A stretch of DNA of 6,030 nt from NCBI GenBank assembly GCA_003487525.1, contig DNDT01000055.1, forward strand, positions 304 through 6,333, read 5' to 3'. Each line of letters starts with the position of its first letter. Position 1 is the stretch's first letter. Shown here piece by piece: positions 1-6,030 of the stretch. The stretch is from Flavobacteriales bacterium (GTDB taxonomy: Bacteria > Bacteroidota > Bacteroidia > Flavobacteriales_E > Vicingaceae). Position numbers and translations under genes: made by a program. The notes below the pieces were generated by a model. The model had not been told where the DNA came from. It saw only the letters and a list, made by a program, of their open reading frames with translations, and searched no databases.

Positions 1-1137
1 CAGGTTGAGCAGTACGTTCATTACCACACCGGTCACCGCCATGATATTCAAAGACCTTAGGTTCTGATTGGCCGTTAAGAGAGCCCCGAAAATATAGGTT
101 CCGCATATTCCTGTAAATCCGAGCATCAAATATTTAAACGCAGCTGCCGATGATTCAATTTCACTGCTGTACCTGAGATCCATAATTTCTTCGGCATAGA
201 AAAAACCGATTAACCCACCGAGCACTGTTCCCGTCGTGATTATTTTAAAAGACATTGTCAGCAAATCTTTTACATCCTTTTTGTCCTGAATCATTTTGGA
301 AAACATCGGAAAAAGCAGCGCGGCAAATTTATAGGCCATCATGTTTCCCGCCTCAAAAAAACGAAATCCCTGTGCGTAAATTCCGGCTTCATAAGCGCCA
401 CCGTCCAGCATTCTCTCCAGCATCACGCCGTCTGTACGGTAATAGAAACCCATCAGGAGAAAAAGCAGTGCATAGGGGAAACTCTTCTTCAGTACCAGAT
501 AAGAAAATGGAAAATTGAAAACAATCAACGAAGATCCGGCCTTTCTGAATGTGAGTAAAAAACCCGCCAATGCGCCCAGACCATAAGCCAGGGTCTGGAG
601 ATAAATGAAGAGTTCAATGCTCACTTCCACCTCAAAGAGCGAAGTCCACAGAACCACCGAACAAAGTACGATCAGTATTATCCGGTCCAGAACACTCAGG
701 ATGCTGTCCTGCGCAAACAAATGCAGTCCGGCCAGGTTTGAACGGAAATACAAAATAAAACCGGCCAGTATCTGATTGAAGCACAAGAGAATCAACAGGG
801 TCAGGTTTTCACTTGTATATCCAAGCAACAGCGCGGCCACAAGCGTGAAAAGCAAATAAATGACGGCAAGCACAAATCTCAAACCCATTACATTTTTAAA
901 GTACTTTCCTACCAGGTGCTGGTGCCTTGCGATATTTCCGGTATTAAAATTGACGATGCCGAAATCCAGGAAAATATTCAGCAGAATACTCAGGTTTAAC
1001 AGGGCAAAATAATTTCCATACACCTCCTGTCCGAGTCGCTCGATGAATTCCGTGTCGATGCCCAGAATGTAAAAAGGCTTGACCAGTAAATTCAGAAAAA
1101 CCAGTAAAATGAGATTTAGAAGAAATTTTCGTTGCAT
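1..1137 (-). CDS. Wzx-like polysaccharide flippase (MATE/MOP superfamily), C-terminus cut by window edge
   Basis: Integral inner-membrane protein, probably moving lipid-linked oligosaccharide repeat units across the cytoplasmic membrane for O-antigen, capsule or exopolysaccharide assembly. The minus-strand frame is open without a stop from the ATG at 1137 to base 1, giving 379 residues. I count about eleven hydrophobic segments, near residues 5-24, 40-60, 84-108, 112-134, 146-165, 178-197, 219-233, 266-279, 298-314, 336-355 and 363-379. The segment FYYRTDGVML (231-240), with an Arg and an Asp inside a membrane stretch, and the following YEAGIYAQGFRFFE are typical of Wzx/RfbX-type flippases. 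The family usually has 12-14 helices and 420-500 residues, so roughly 50-120 residues are missing to the left. The start is the only ATG after an in-frame stop at 1192-1194, and no Shine-Dalgarno is visible. The gene is divergent from a glycosyltransferase, which supports a polysaccharide role. The superfamily is secure; the exact substrate is unknown. Confidence 0.88.
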   Translation of the reverse strand, partial: MQRKFLLNLILLVFLNLLVKPFYILGIDTEFIERLGQEVYGNYFALLNLSILLNIFLDFGIVNFNTGNIARHQHLVGKYFKNVMGLRFVLAVIYLLFTLVAALLLGYTSENLTLLILLCFNQILAGFILYFRSNLAGLHLFAQDSILSVLDRIILIVLCSVVLWTSLFEVEVSIELFIYLQTLAYGLGALAGFLLTFRKAGSSLIVFNFPFSYLVLKKSFPYALLFLLMGFYYRTDGVMLERMLDGGAYEAGIYAQGFRFFEAGNMMAYKFAALLFPMFSKMIQDKKDVKDLLTMSFKIITTGTVLGGLIGFFYAEEIMDLRYSSEIESSAAAFKYLMLGFTGICGTYIFGALLTANQNLRSLNIMAVTGVVMNVLLNL

Positions 1138-1228
1138 GAAAACGTTATTCGCGTTGAAGGCCGTGTCGAAAATAGGACAAAATAGAATTAATTACTTACT
1201 TTGATTCCCTTTATCTCCCTGTCTGATC
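1138..1228. promoter_or_regulatory. divergent intergenic region between flippase and glycosyltransferase
   Basis: These 91 bases separate two divergent start codons and must hold promoters for both genes unless transcription enters from elsewhere. Toward the glycosyltransferase, TTACTTTG at 1196-1203 matches the Bacteroidota -7 consensus TAnnTTTG except at its second base, and would give a leader of about 20 bases. I see no TTG at the right distance for a -33 element. Toward the flippase, the minus strand reads TATTTTG at 1184-1178, one base short of the consensus spacing. Both are weak matches. Neither start codon has a purine-rich Shine-Dalgarno. I see no clear operator dyad. Confidence 0.35.
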
Positions 1229-2356
1229 TTGAAAATCGCTGTTAACACCCGCTTACTTTTAACGAACAAACTGGATGGAATTGGTCGTTTTACAAACGAA
1301 CTGATGTTTCGAATTGTTGCCGCACATCCCGAATGCGAGTTTCATTTTCTTTTTGACCGCCCTTTTGACCCCGAATTTGTGAGATACGGGAACATTGTTC
1401 CTCATGTGGTAAGACCTCCGCTTAGACACTCCTTGCTTGGGTGGATATGGTTTGACTGGTCAGTCAGAAGAAAGTTGAAGAAAATTGAACCCGATGTTTT
1501 CTTTTCGCCGGACAGCATGAATTTACTTTCGCCGGTCTGCAAGAACGTCACCGTGATTCACGATCTTAATTTTGTACATTTCCCAGAGCACCTCAATTTC
1601 TTTCTCCGGCTTTACTATCAAAAGAGAGTTCCGATTGTGGCGCGAAACGCGACCGCCCTGGTAAGTGTTTCTGATTTCAGCGCAAAGGACATTTCCGAAC
1701 ATTATGGAGTCGATGCCTCGTCCATTCACGTGATATCCAATGCGGTTGGCAAAGAATTTGTTCCGGTTTCACAAAGGGAGAAGGAAGAAACCAGGAAAAA
1801 ACTTACCGGGGGAAAAGAATATTTTATTCATGTCGGAACACTTTATCAACGGAAGAATCTGCTCAATCAGATAAAGGCATTTGAAAAATTTAAAGAATCG
1901 TCGAAGAGTGAAATGAAATTTCTGATTGCCGGCAACATGGTGAAAGATGCCTGTGAATTAATTGAATACACCAATCGGTCAAGGTATAAAGAAGATGTTA
2001 TTTTTTCCGGACGCATTTCGGAAGAGCAGTTGCCGGCCGCTTTGTCGGCTGCCAATGCGCTTGTTTACGTATCTGTGTTCGAGGGATTTGGGATGCCCAT
2101 ATTGGAGGCGCTGAACTGCGGTACGCCTGTATTGACATCCAAAACCAGCAGCATGCCCGAGGTTGCTGGTGATGCGGCGCTTTATGCCGATCCGCATAAC
2201 ATTGAAGAAATCGCCGGAGCCATGTACGATCTTTCGTCGAATGAAGAACTGAGATCCACCTTATTAAGCCACGCTGCAAAACAGGTGGCGAAATTTGATT
2301 GGGACAGGAGTGCCGAACAGCTTTGGGAAGTGCTTTCGGCCGCGGCAAAAAAATAA
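1229..2356 (+). CDS. GT4-type (GT-B fold) glycosyltransferase, TTG start
   Basis: Probable cytoplasmic or membrane-associated retaining glycosyltransferase using a nucleotide-sugar donor, most likely adding a sugar to a lipid-linked surface polysaccharide. The 375 residues match the usual GT4 length. The N-terminal acceptor domain opens with the strand KIAVNTRLLL and a glycine-containing GIGRF loop (17-21), and has HDLNF at 111-115, with His and Asp in a position typical of the family. The C-terminal Glycos_transf_1 domain has VGTLYQRKN (202-210), whose R208/K209 are expected to contact donor phosphates. It also has the EX7E motif E285 to E293 within FEGFGMPILE, followed by NCGTPV and a conserved MPEVAGDAA segment (309-317). 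The frame is closed by TGA at 1202-1204 and contains no ATG before codon 26, so TTG at 1229 is chosen because it keeps the conserved first strand. It lies 21 bp upstream of rnhB. Donor and acceptor sugars cannot be told. Confidence 0.92.
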   Translation: MKIAVNTRLLLTNKLDGIGRFTNELMFRIVAAHPECEFHFLFDRPFDPEFVRYGNIVPHVVRPPLRHSLLGWIWFDWSVRRKLKKIEPDVFFSPDSMNLLSPVCKNVTVIHDLNFVHFPEHLNFFLRLYYQKRVPIVARNATALVSVSDFSAKDISEHYGVDASSIHVISNAVGKEFVPVSQREKEETRKKLTGGKEYFIHVGTLYQRKNLLNQIKAFEKFKESSKSEMKFLIAGNMVKDACELIEYTNRSRYKEDVIFSGRISEEQLPAALSAANALVYVSVFEGFGMPILEALNCGTPVLTSKTSSMPEVAGDAALYADPHNIEEIAGAMYDLSSNEELRSTLLSHAAKQVAKFDWDRSAEQLWEVLSAAAKK

Positions 2357-2377
2357 AACATAGGTGTGTAGGGTACA

Positions 2378-2965
2378 ATGTTAAAAAACAGGTATAGCGA
2401 TAAACTGGAGGCAGGTTGCGATGAAGCCGGAAGGGGATGTCTTGCAGGTCCCGTGGTGGCGGCTGCGGTAATTCTACCGGAAGATTTCAGTCATCCCGTA
2501 TTGAACGATTCCAAAAAATTATCCGAAAAACAACGCAAGGAATTGAAGCATGTCATCATGAATTCTGCCCTGGCATGGGCACACGGTGTGGTGGATCATA
2601 CGGAAATTGACAAAATAAACATATTGAATGCCAGCATTGAAGCCATGCATCGTGCCATTGCCAACCTTAACCTGAAACCGGAGTTCCTGATTATTGACGG
2701 CAATCGCTTTCATCCTTACAGAGCACTGCCGCATGAATGCATTGTAAAAGGAGACAGCAAATACGCGTCCATTGCAGCCGCCTCGGTTCTGGCAAAAACT
2801 CATCGGGACGAATTGATGGAGGCGCTCCATAAGGAATACCCGAACTATGACTGGAAACGCAACAAAGGGTATCCGACATCGCGACACCGGGAGGCAATAG
2901 CGGCACACGGAAGCTCACCCTATCATCGAATGAGTTTTAAACTGCTCGCTGATCCGGTAAAATAG
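2378..2965 (+). CDS. rnhB: ribonuclease HII
   Basis: Cytoplasmic endonuclease that cuts the RNA strand of RNA-DNA hybrids and nicks 5' of single ribonucleotides embedded in DNA, starting ribonucleotide excision repair. At 195 residues it is the normal size for bacterial RNase HII. The metal-binding carboxylates are all present: D15 and E16 in CDEAGRG, D107 in IIDGNR, and D126 in KGDSKYASI. The GRG motif (18-20) and Y165 in NKGYPTSRH, which in this family recognise the RNA-DNA junction, are intact. LNDSKKLS (42-49) and the helix [12 protein letters not shown] (133-144) are further family hallmarks. The ATG at 2378 leaves 12 residues ahead of the first catalytic strand, as usual, and only a weak AGGG lies upstream. 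It follows the glycosyltransferase by 21 bp and is probably cotranscribed with it. No functional link to polysaccharide synthesis is implied. Confidence 0.97.
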   Translation: MLKNRYSDKLEAGCDEAGRGCLAGPVVAAAVILPEDFSHPVLNDSKKLSEKQRKELKHVIMNSALAWAHGVVDHTEIDKINILNASIEAMHRAIANLNLKPEFLIIDGNRFHPYRALPHECIVKGDSKYASIAAASVLAKTHRDELMEALHKEYPNYDWKRNKGYPTSRHREAIAAHGSSPYHRMSFKLLADPVK

Positions 2966-3008
2966 TGGCAGAAATGAACGATGCGTTGTTAATTGTTCGT
3001 GATTGCTG

Positions 3009-3041
3009 TTGCCGTGACCGAACTAAATGACCCTACTTTTG
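3009..3041 (+). promoter_or_regulatory. Bacteroidota-type promoter ahead of the 897-residue protein gene
   Basis: TACTTTTG at 3034-3041 matches the Bacteroidota -7 consensus TAnnTTTG at every fixed position. A TTG at 3009-3011 lies 22 bases upstream, slightly longer than the usual spacing for the -33 element. Transcription would begin only a few bases downstream, near 3045-3048, almost on top of the start codons at 3048 and 3057. It sits in the 82-bp gap after rnhB, so the downstream gene may be transcribed separately as well as by read-through. This comes from sequence matching only, and an 8-base motif with two free positions can occur by chance. Confidence 0.5.
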
Positions 3042-3047
3042 AGATGA

Positions 3048-5741
3048 ATGTTAACGATGAACAAGCGCACTATTTTCCTGGCTGCACTGGCAATTTTTGT
3101 CATTGTGTTTTCCATACTGGGATACCTGAATATTGCCGATAAGCCGGATAGCGTTTCTCCTTACAAAGCCATTTCATCAAAAGCGTGTGCCATTCTAAAC
3201 ATCAATAATTACAACAGGGCATACGAGAACCTGATGTTCAAAAATCTGATGTGGCAGGAGTTGATGGACGATGAAGAGATTCACACCTTGAATCATCAGA
3301 TTCGGACCATGGATTCTCTTTTCAGGGCCTTGCCAAACTTTTCCGACATCGAAGAGGATCTCAGCATTGTAATCGCGTTTTATCCAAATGGAAAGTCGGG
3401 ATTTAACCACACCATCATCCTTCCGTGTAAAAGTCAAAATGGCGATGAATTAATTGAGGCCATCAGTGAAATGGCGTTCAAACCTGAGCTTTACGGAACG
3501 TTTGAGGGAACGGAAATCTACACCATACAGCCCAAGGATACTTCGTTAAGCCCGTTTTACGCAGCGCTTGAAAACGAACTTGTCATCCTGAGCTTTTTAC
3601 CGGATATGACCGAAGATGCCATTCGCATTGCACATTCGGACAACGCTCTCTTTACGGATAAGGAGTTCACTTCTGTGCAACGCACCACCGGCGATTTTAC
3701 GGACTGGAATTTCTTTATTAACTACCGTGAGAGGGGAGGAATGAGATTGCTCGGAATAGAAGTGCCCGAAGCAAAGGATGAAGATCTGATCGGGTCAGGT
3801 TGGACAGCCCTGGATGCGACCATGCATCCCGATTTAATTCTGTTTAACGGATTCACCCATTCAGGCCCGGATACCTACCTGAGTTTGTTTGACAAACAGA
3901 AATCCCAGGACATCGATGCGGTAGAAATTATCCCGGACGATGTTTCGCTGTTCTTTCATTTTGGAGTGAGCAATTACCCGTCCTATTCGGAGGCCAGAAA
4001 GAAGTATTTTGAAGTGAAAGGGAAGGGAGAGTCGTATGCAAAAAAACTTGAAGAACTCAATAATGAATTTCATTTCGATACGGAAAGTGAATTGAATAAG
4101 TGGGTGGCAAATGAATTCGGTGTCATGTATTTAAAAGACAAGGATTTGGAACCGATGGACTCGAAACTTATCTTTTTCAGAATTTCCGATAAAAAAGAGG
4201 CGCTTGCCTTGATGAACCGGTTATCTGAAGAGTCGGACCAGGGTTTGGATCGATTGCCGGTCATACGACTTCTGGATGACTTCGAAACGGTATTGTTTGA
4301 AGGACTTGACCGACCTTATTATGCCTTTGTCGGCAAGTACCTTGTCCTTTCAACCAGTGCTGCCCTGGTCGATCACGTCCTCGAAAAATACAAGCGTGGC
4401 CAGACCTTGAAAAAGAGCCAGTTCTACAATGAGTTATCGGCGAACCTTTCAGACCAGTCAAATGTTTATCTGTACGTTCATTTGAATGACGGACTTCCGG
4501 TTTATCGAACTATTCTGCAAAAAACATCCCTTGAGTTTTTCAATGAAAATCCCGAATTCCTTAAGAAGTTTGAACACCTGGGGATACAATTCAAGGACGG
4601 AAAGAAAAACATGTTCTATCAGCACACGGCACTTGATTACAATCCCAACAGGAAGCATGAAGGAAATACCTTGTGGGAGGTTGAACTGGATACCCTGGTG
4701 TTAATGAAGCCCAGAATCGTTCTGAATCATTACACAAACGCGCGCGAGATATTTATCCAGGACGTCGGAAACAAAATCTACCTGATTGACAACAAGGGAA
4801 ATATTATCTGGAAGAGACAATTGAAAGAGCCCATTCTCAGTGAAGTATACCAAATTGATGTATTTAAAAACAACAAGCTTCAGATTCTGTTCAGTGGAGA
4901 ATCGTCCATTTACTTAATTGACAGAAAAGGAAGGGATGTCGAGAATTACCCAATCCAGCTTTCGGGAATAACCACCAATGGATTGTCTGTGATCGATTAT
5001 GAGAAAAACCGTGAATATCGACTCTTGATTGGACTGCGGGGAGGTAAGATTTTAAATTTTGACCGTTCCGGAAAAGAAATCGAAGGGTGGGATTTTAAAC
5101 AGAGTGAGGAAATTGTCTCTCCGATTCAACACTTCGTTCTGAACGGCAAGGATTACATAACCTGTGTCGGGTCGGACGGAAGCATTTTTGTGCTGAACAG
5201 AAGGGGAGAGATCAGAATCCCCATTAAAGAGCATTTACCGGTGCGCAACGCGCATTTGGCAAAACTCGAGCTGAGCAATGACGTGATGAAGTGCAAGTAC
5301 GTTACAACCGATGAAACCGGTAACGTGTTTAAACTGAACTTTGAGGGTGAAAAGGAGATCATCAATTTTGAACAGTTCTCGTCAAATCATCAATTCGTTT
5401 ACGGGGATATAAACAATGACAGAAAACCGGACTATACGTTCCTGGACAGCAATCGGTTAATGTCTTTTAATCATGCCAAAGAGAAAATATTTGAAATCAG
5501 CCTGGAATCCGCGTCTCTTGCGTATCCCGCTTTGTACCGCTTTAACGAAGACGCCGGTAAAATCGGTTTGTCGGATACAACCTCAAAAATGATCATGCTT
5601 TACAATGAAGCGGGAATTATCGACGATAAATTTCCGCTCAAAGGAAATTCCGAATTCAGCATATCGGATATCAACAAAGACGAGCGTTACAATGTAATCG
5701 TGGGACTGGGCAAAAAACTGGTGGTCTACAATCTGGAATAA
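3048..5741 (+). CDS. membrane-anchored envelope protein: tandem DUF3352-like modules plus C-terminal beta-propeller
   Basis: Function unknown; no catalytic motif is visible. Basic residues K6/R7 precede one hydrophobic segment (about 8-27) with no lipobox cysteine or obvious cleavage site. This suggests an uncleaved signal anchor with the remaining 870 or so residues in the periplasm. Residues 45-270 and 291-530 look like two copies of one module, resembling DUF3352. The clearest match is between 174-227 and 427-480, each running from a strand (LVILS / LVLST), through an amphipathic helix and a 'F..d.eF' turn, to a hydrophobic strand (NFFINY / VYLYVH). From about 538 the protein is a series of roughly 43-residue beta units of the type 'IYLIDNKGNIIW', read as an eight-bladed propeller with calcium-loop-like D-x-N-x-D motifs at 787 and 874. 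An in-frame TGA lies directly before ATG 3048; ATG 3057 (MNKRTIFL) is an equally good start. No Shine-Dalgarno is seen. Envelope scaffolding or ligand binding is inference. Confidence 0.85.
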   Translation: MLTMNKRTIFLAALAIFVIVFSILGYLNIADKPDSVSPYKAISSKACAILNINNYNRAYENLMFKNLMWQELMDDEEIHTLNHQIRTMDSLFRALPNFSDIEEDLSIVIAFYPNGKSGFNHTIILPCKSQNGDELIEAISEMAFKPELYGTFEGTEIYTIQPKDTSLSPFYAALENELVILSFLPDMTEDAIRIAHSDNALFTDKEFTSVQRTTGDFTDWNFFINYRERGGMRLLGIEVPEAKDEDLIGSGWTALDATMHPDLILFNGFTHSGPDTYLSLFDKQKSQDIDAVEIIPDDVSLFFHFGVSNYPSYSEARKKYFEVKGKGESYAKKLEELNNEFHFDTESELNKWVANEFGVMYLKDKDLEPMDSKLIFFRISDKKEALALMNRLSEESDQGLDRLPVIRLLDDFETVLFEGLDRPYYAFVGKYLVLSTSAALVDHVLEKYKRGQTLKKSQFYNELSANLSDQSNVYLYVHLNDGLPVYRTILQKTSLEFFNENPEFLKKFEHLGIQFKDGKKNMFYQHTALDYNPNRKHEGNTLWEVELDTLVLMKPRIVLNHYTNAREIFIQDVGNKIYLIDNKGNIIWKRQLKEPILSEVYQIDVFKNNKLQILFSGESSIYLIDRKGRDVENYPIQLSGITTNGLSVIDYEKNREYRLLIGLRGGKILNFDRSGKEIEGWDFKQSEEIVSPIQHFVLNGKDYITCVGSDGSIFVLNRRGEIRIPIKEHLPVRNAHLAKLELSNDVMKCKYVTTDETGNVFKLNFEGEKEIINFEQFSSNHQFVYGDINNDRKPDYTFLDSNRLMSFNHAKEKIFEISLESASLAYPALYRFNEDAGKIGLSDTTSKMIMLYNEAGIIDDKFPLKGNSEFSISDINKDERYNVIVGLGKKLVVYNLE
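3180..4637 (+). repeat. two diverged copies of a DUF3352-like protein module
   Basis: Protein-level tandem repeat inside the 897-residue protein: module 1 is residues 45-270 (3180-3857) and module 2 residues 291-530 (3918-4637). Each begins with a short strand after a Pro/Ser-rich linker (ACAILNI / VSLFFHF), then a helical region. Next comes a strand reporting an inner face (LSIVIAF / KLIFFRI), a helix starting ELIEAIS / EALALMN, and an 'FEG' turn (FEGTEIYTI / FEGLDRPYYAF). Both end with the strongly matching strand-helix-strand and a last strand (ILFNGFT / MFYQHTAL). DNA identity is not obvious, so the duplication is old. The family label DUF3352 is from memory of that fold's pattern. Confidence 0.55.
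4659..5738 (+). repeat. eight-unit beta-propeller repeat (residues about 538-897)
   Basis: Eight units share the pattern hydrophobic strand, 'Gs.iy.id..G..i' hairpin, then a polar or aromatic outer strand. Their core strands are IFIQDVGNKIYLID, QILFSGESSIYLID, RLLIGLRGGKILNF, YITCVGSDGSIFVL, KYVTTDETGNVFKL, YTFLDSNRLMSF, KIGLSDTTSKMIML and NVIVGLGKKLVVY. The last unit stops at the third strand, while TLWEVELD (541-548) lies before the first unit and could supply its missing outer strand. Units 6 and 8 open with DINNDRKPD and DINKDERYN, resembling FG-GAP/VCBS calcium loops. The closest known folds are PQQ/WD40-like and FG-GAP propellers. The blade count is read by eye. Confidence 0.65.
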
Positions 5742-5772
5742 AAAAAAAGCCCCGCATAACGAGGCTTCTATT
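5740..5772. terminator. intrinsic terminator in the convergent gap, strongest on the minus strand
   Basis: AAGCCCCG (5747-5754) and CGAGGCTT (5760-5767) form a hairpin with a 5-base loop. Read on the minus strand the stem is eight continuous pairs including one G-U wobble, and it is followed directly by nine T residues (complement of 5740-5748). This is a textbook terminator for the zinc-ribbon gene. Read on the plus strand the wobble becomes a C-A mismatch and the tail is CTATTTT, so termination of the 897-residue gene should be weaker. The A tract begins inside the TAA stop codon (5739-5741) of that gene. Confidence 0.85.
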
Positions 5773-5788
5773 TTAAAAATCTTCTTCC

Positions 5789-6030
5789 TTATTCGGTTTC
5801 CGCTGCTTTTTGATCAATTGCAATGTCCACCAGAATTCTTCCGCAATGCTCACAAACGATAATTTTTTTGTGGCTCTTGATATCCATTTGACGCTGAGGC
5901 GGGATTTTATTGAAGCATCCACCGCATGAATCTCGCTCGACTGCAACAACTGCCAGACCATTTCTCGCATTTTCCCTTACCCTGAGGTATGCACCTACCA
6001 GCCTGTCCTCTACTATTTTAGCCGCTTTGG
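5789..6030 (-). CDS. C4-type zinc ribbon protein (COG1579-like), C-terminal part only
   Basis: The last 79 codons of a gene entering from the right edge; the stop TAA is at 5791-5789 and the frame is open to the edge. Two cysteine pairs, CGGC (visible residues 35-38) and CEHC (59-62), are separated by 20 residues containing the conserved stretch KIPPQRQMDI. The ribbon ends in GRILVD, as in the C-terminal zinc ribbon of COG1579 proteins (predicted nucleic-acid-binding, zf-RING_7/DUF164). Family members are about 240-260 residues with a long N-terminal coiled coil; the piece KAAKIVEDRLVGAYLRVREN is probably its final helix. The true function of the family is unsettled. In many Bacteroidota I recall it lying next to a Nif3-like metal-centre protein gene, which would here be beyond the window. 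It ends at the hairpin terminator at 5747-5767, converging on the 897-residue gene. Confidence 0.9.
   Translation of the reverse strand, partial: KAAKIVEDRLVGAYLRVRENARNGLAVVAVERDSCGGCFNKIPPQRQMDIKSHKKIIVCEHCGRILVDIAIDQKAAETE

Noticed and set aside
255..518. 87-codon plus-strand ORF
   Set aside because: It lies wholly antisense to the flippase, is rich in Arg, Pro and Ser with no recognisable domain, and is a shadow of that gene.
1998..2378. 126-codon minus-strand ORF antisense to the glycosyltransferase
   Set aside because: The opposite strand encodes well-conserved GT4 motifs across the same bases; the antisense translation has no domain pattern.
2519..2908. 129-codon minus-strand ORF antisense to rnhB
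   Set aside because: It is fully covered by the conserved RNase HII frame and has no features of its own.
2995..3023. Inverted repeat GTTCG / CGAAC around the -33 element
   Set aside because: Only five perfect pairs with a 19-base loop and mismatches on both sides; too weak to call an operator or terminator.
2974..3030. 18-codon ORF (MNDALLIVRDCCCRDRTK) between rnhB and the 897-residue gene
   Set aside because: It starts with ATG but has no ribosome-binding site, overlaps the proposed -33 element and has no known relative. Three consecutive cysteines are curious but an 18-codon ORF is expected by chance.
5773..5970. 65-codon minus-strand ORF with an ATG at 5970
   Set aside because: It overlaps the zinc-ribbon coding frame in another frame on the same strand and has no family features; the overlapping frame has two CxxC pairs and an open end at the window edge.

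Overview
The window reads as ordinary chromosomal DNA of a member of the Bacteroidota. Four things suggest this: no start codon has a convincing Shine-Dalgarno sequence; one intergenic gap carries a perfect TAnnTTTG -7 box, the promoter element of that phylum; the base composition is moderate; and the largest protein combines a DUF3352-like module with a beta-propeller. The genus cannot be fixed from the sequence. I found no RNA genes, CRISPR arrays, insertion sequences or attachment sites.

Layout. Positions 1-1137 (minus strand) hold the first 379 codons of a Wzx-type polysaccharide flippase that runs off the left edge. A 91-bp divergent gap (1138-1228) separates it from a plus-strand run of three genes: a GT4-type glycosyltransferase starting at TTG (1229-2356), ribonuclease HII rnhB (2378-2965), and an 897-residue membrane-anchored protein (3048-5741). 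The first two are 21 bp apart and probably cotranscribed. The third follows an 82-bp gap with its own promoter-like sequence. At 5747-5767 a hairpin serves as terminator between this gene and a convergent minus-strand gene, of which only the last 79 codons are visible (5789-6030). These encode the C-terminal C4 zinc ribbon of a COG1579-type protein.

Function. The flippase and glycosyltransferase form a divergent pair suited to building and exporting a surface polysaccharide. rnhB is genome-maintenance housekeeping and seems only positionally linked. The 897-residue protein is the least understood item. It has an N-terminal membrane anchor, two copies of a DUF3352-like module of about 230 residues, and a C-terminal domain that I read as an eight-bladed propeller closed by a strand lying ahead of blade 1, with two calcium-loop-like motifs. 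No catalytic signature is visible, so an envelope scaffolding or binding role is inference.

I do not see a clearly novel multi-gene system. The best candidate for something undescribed is the architecture of the 897-residue protein.
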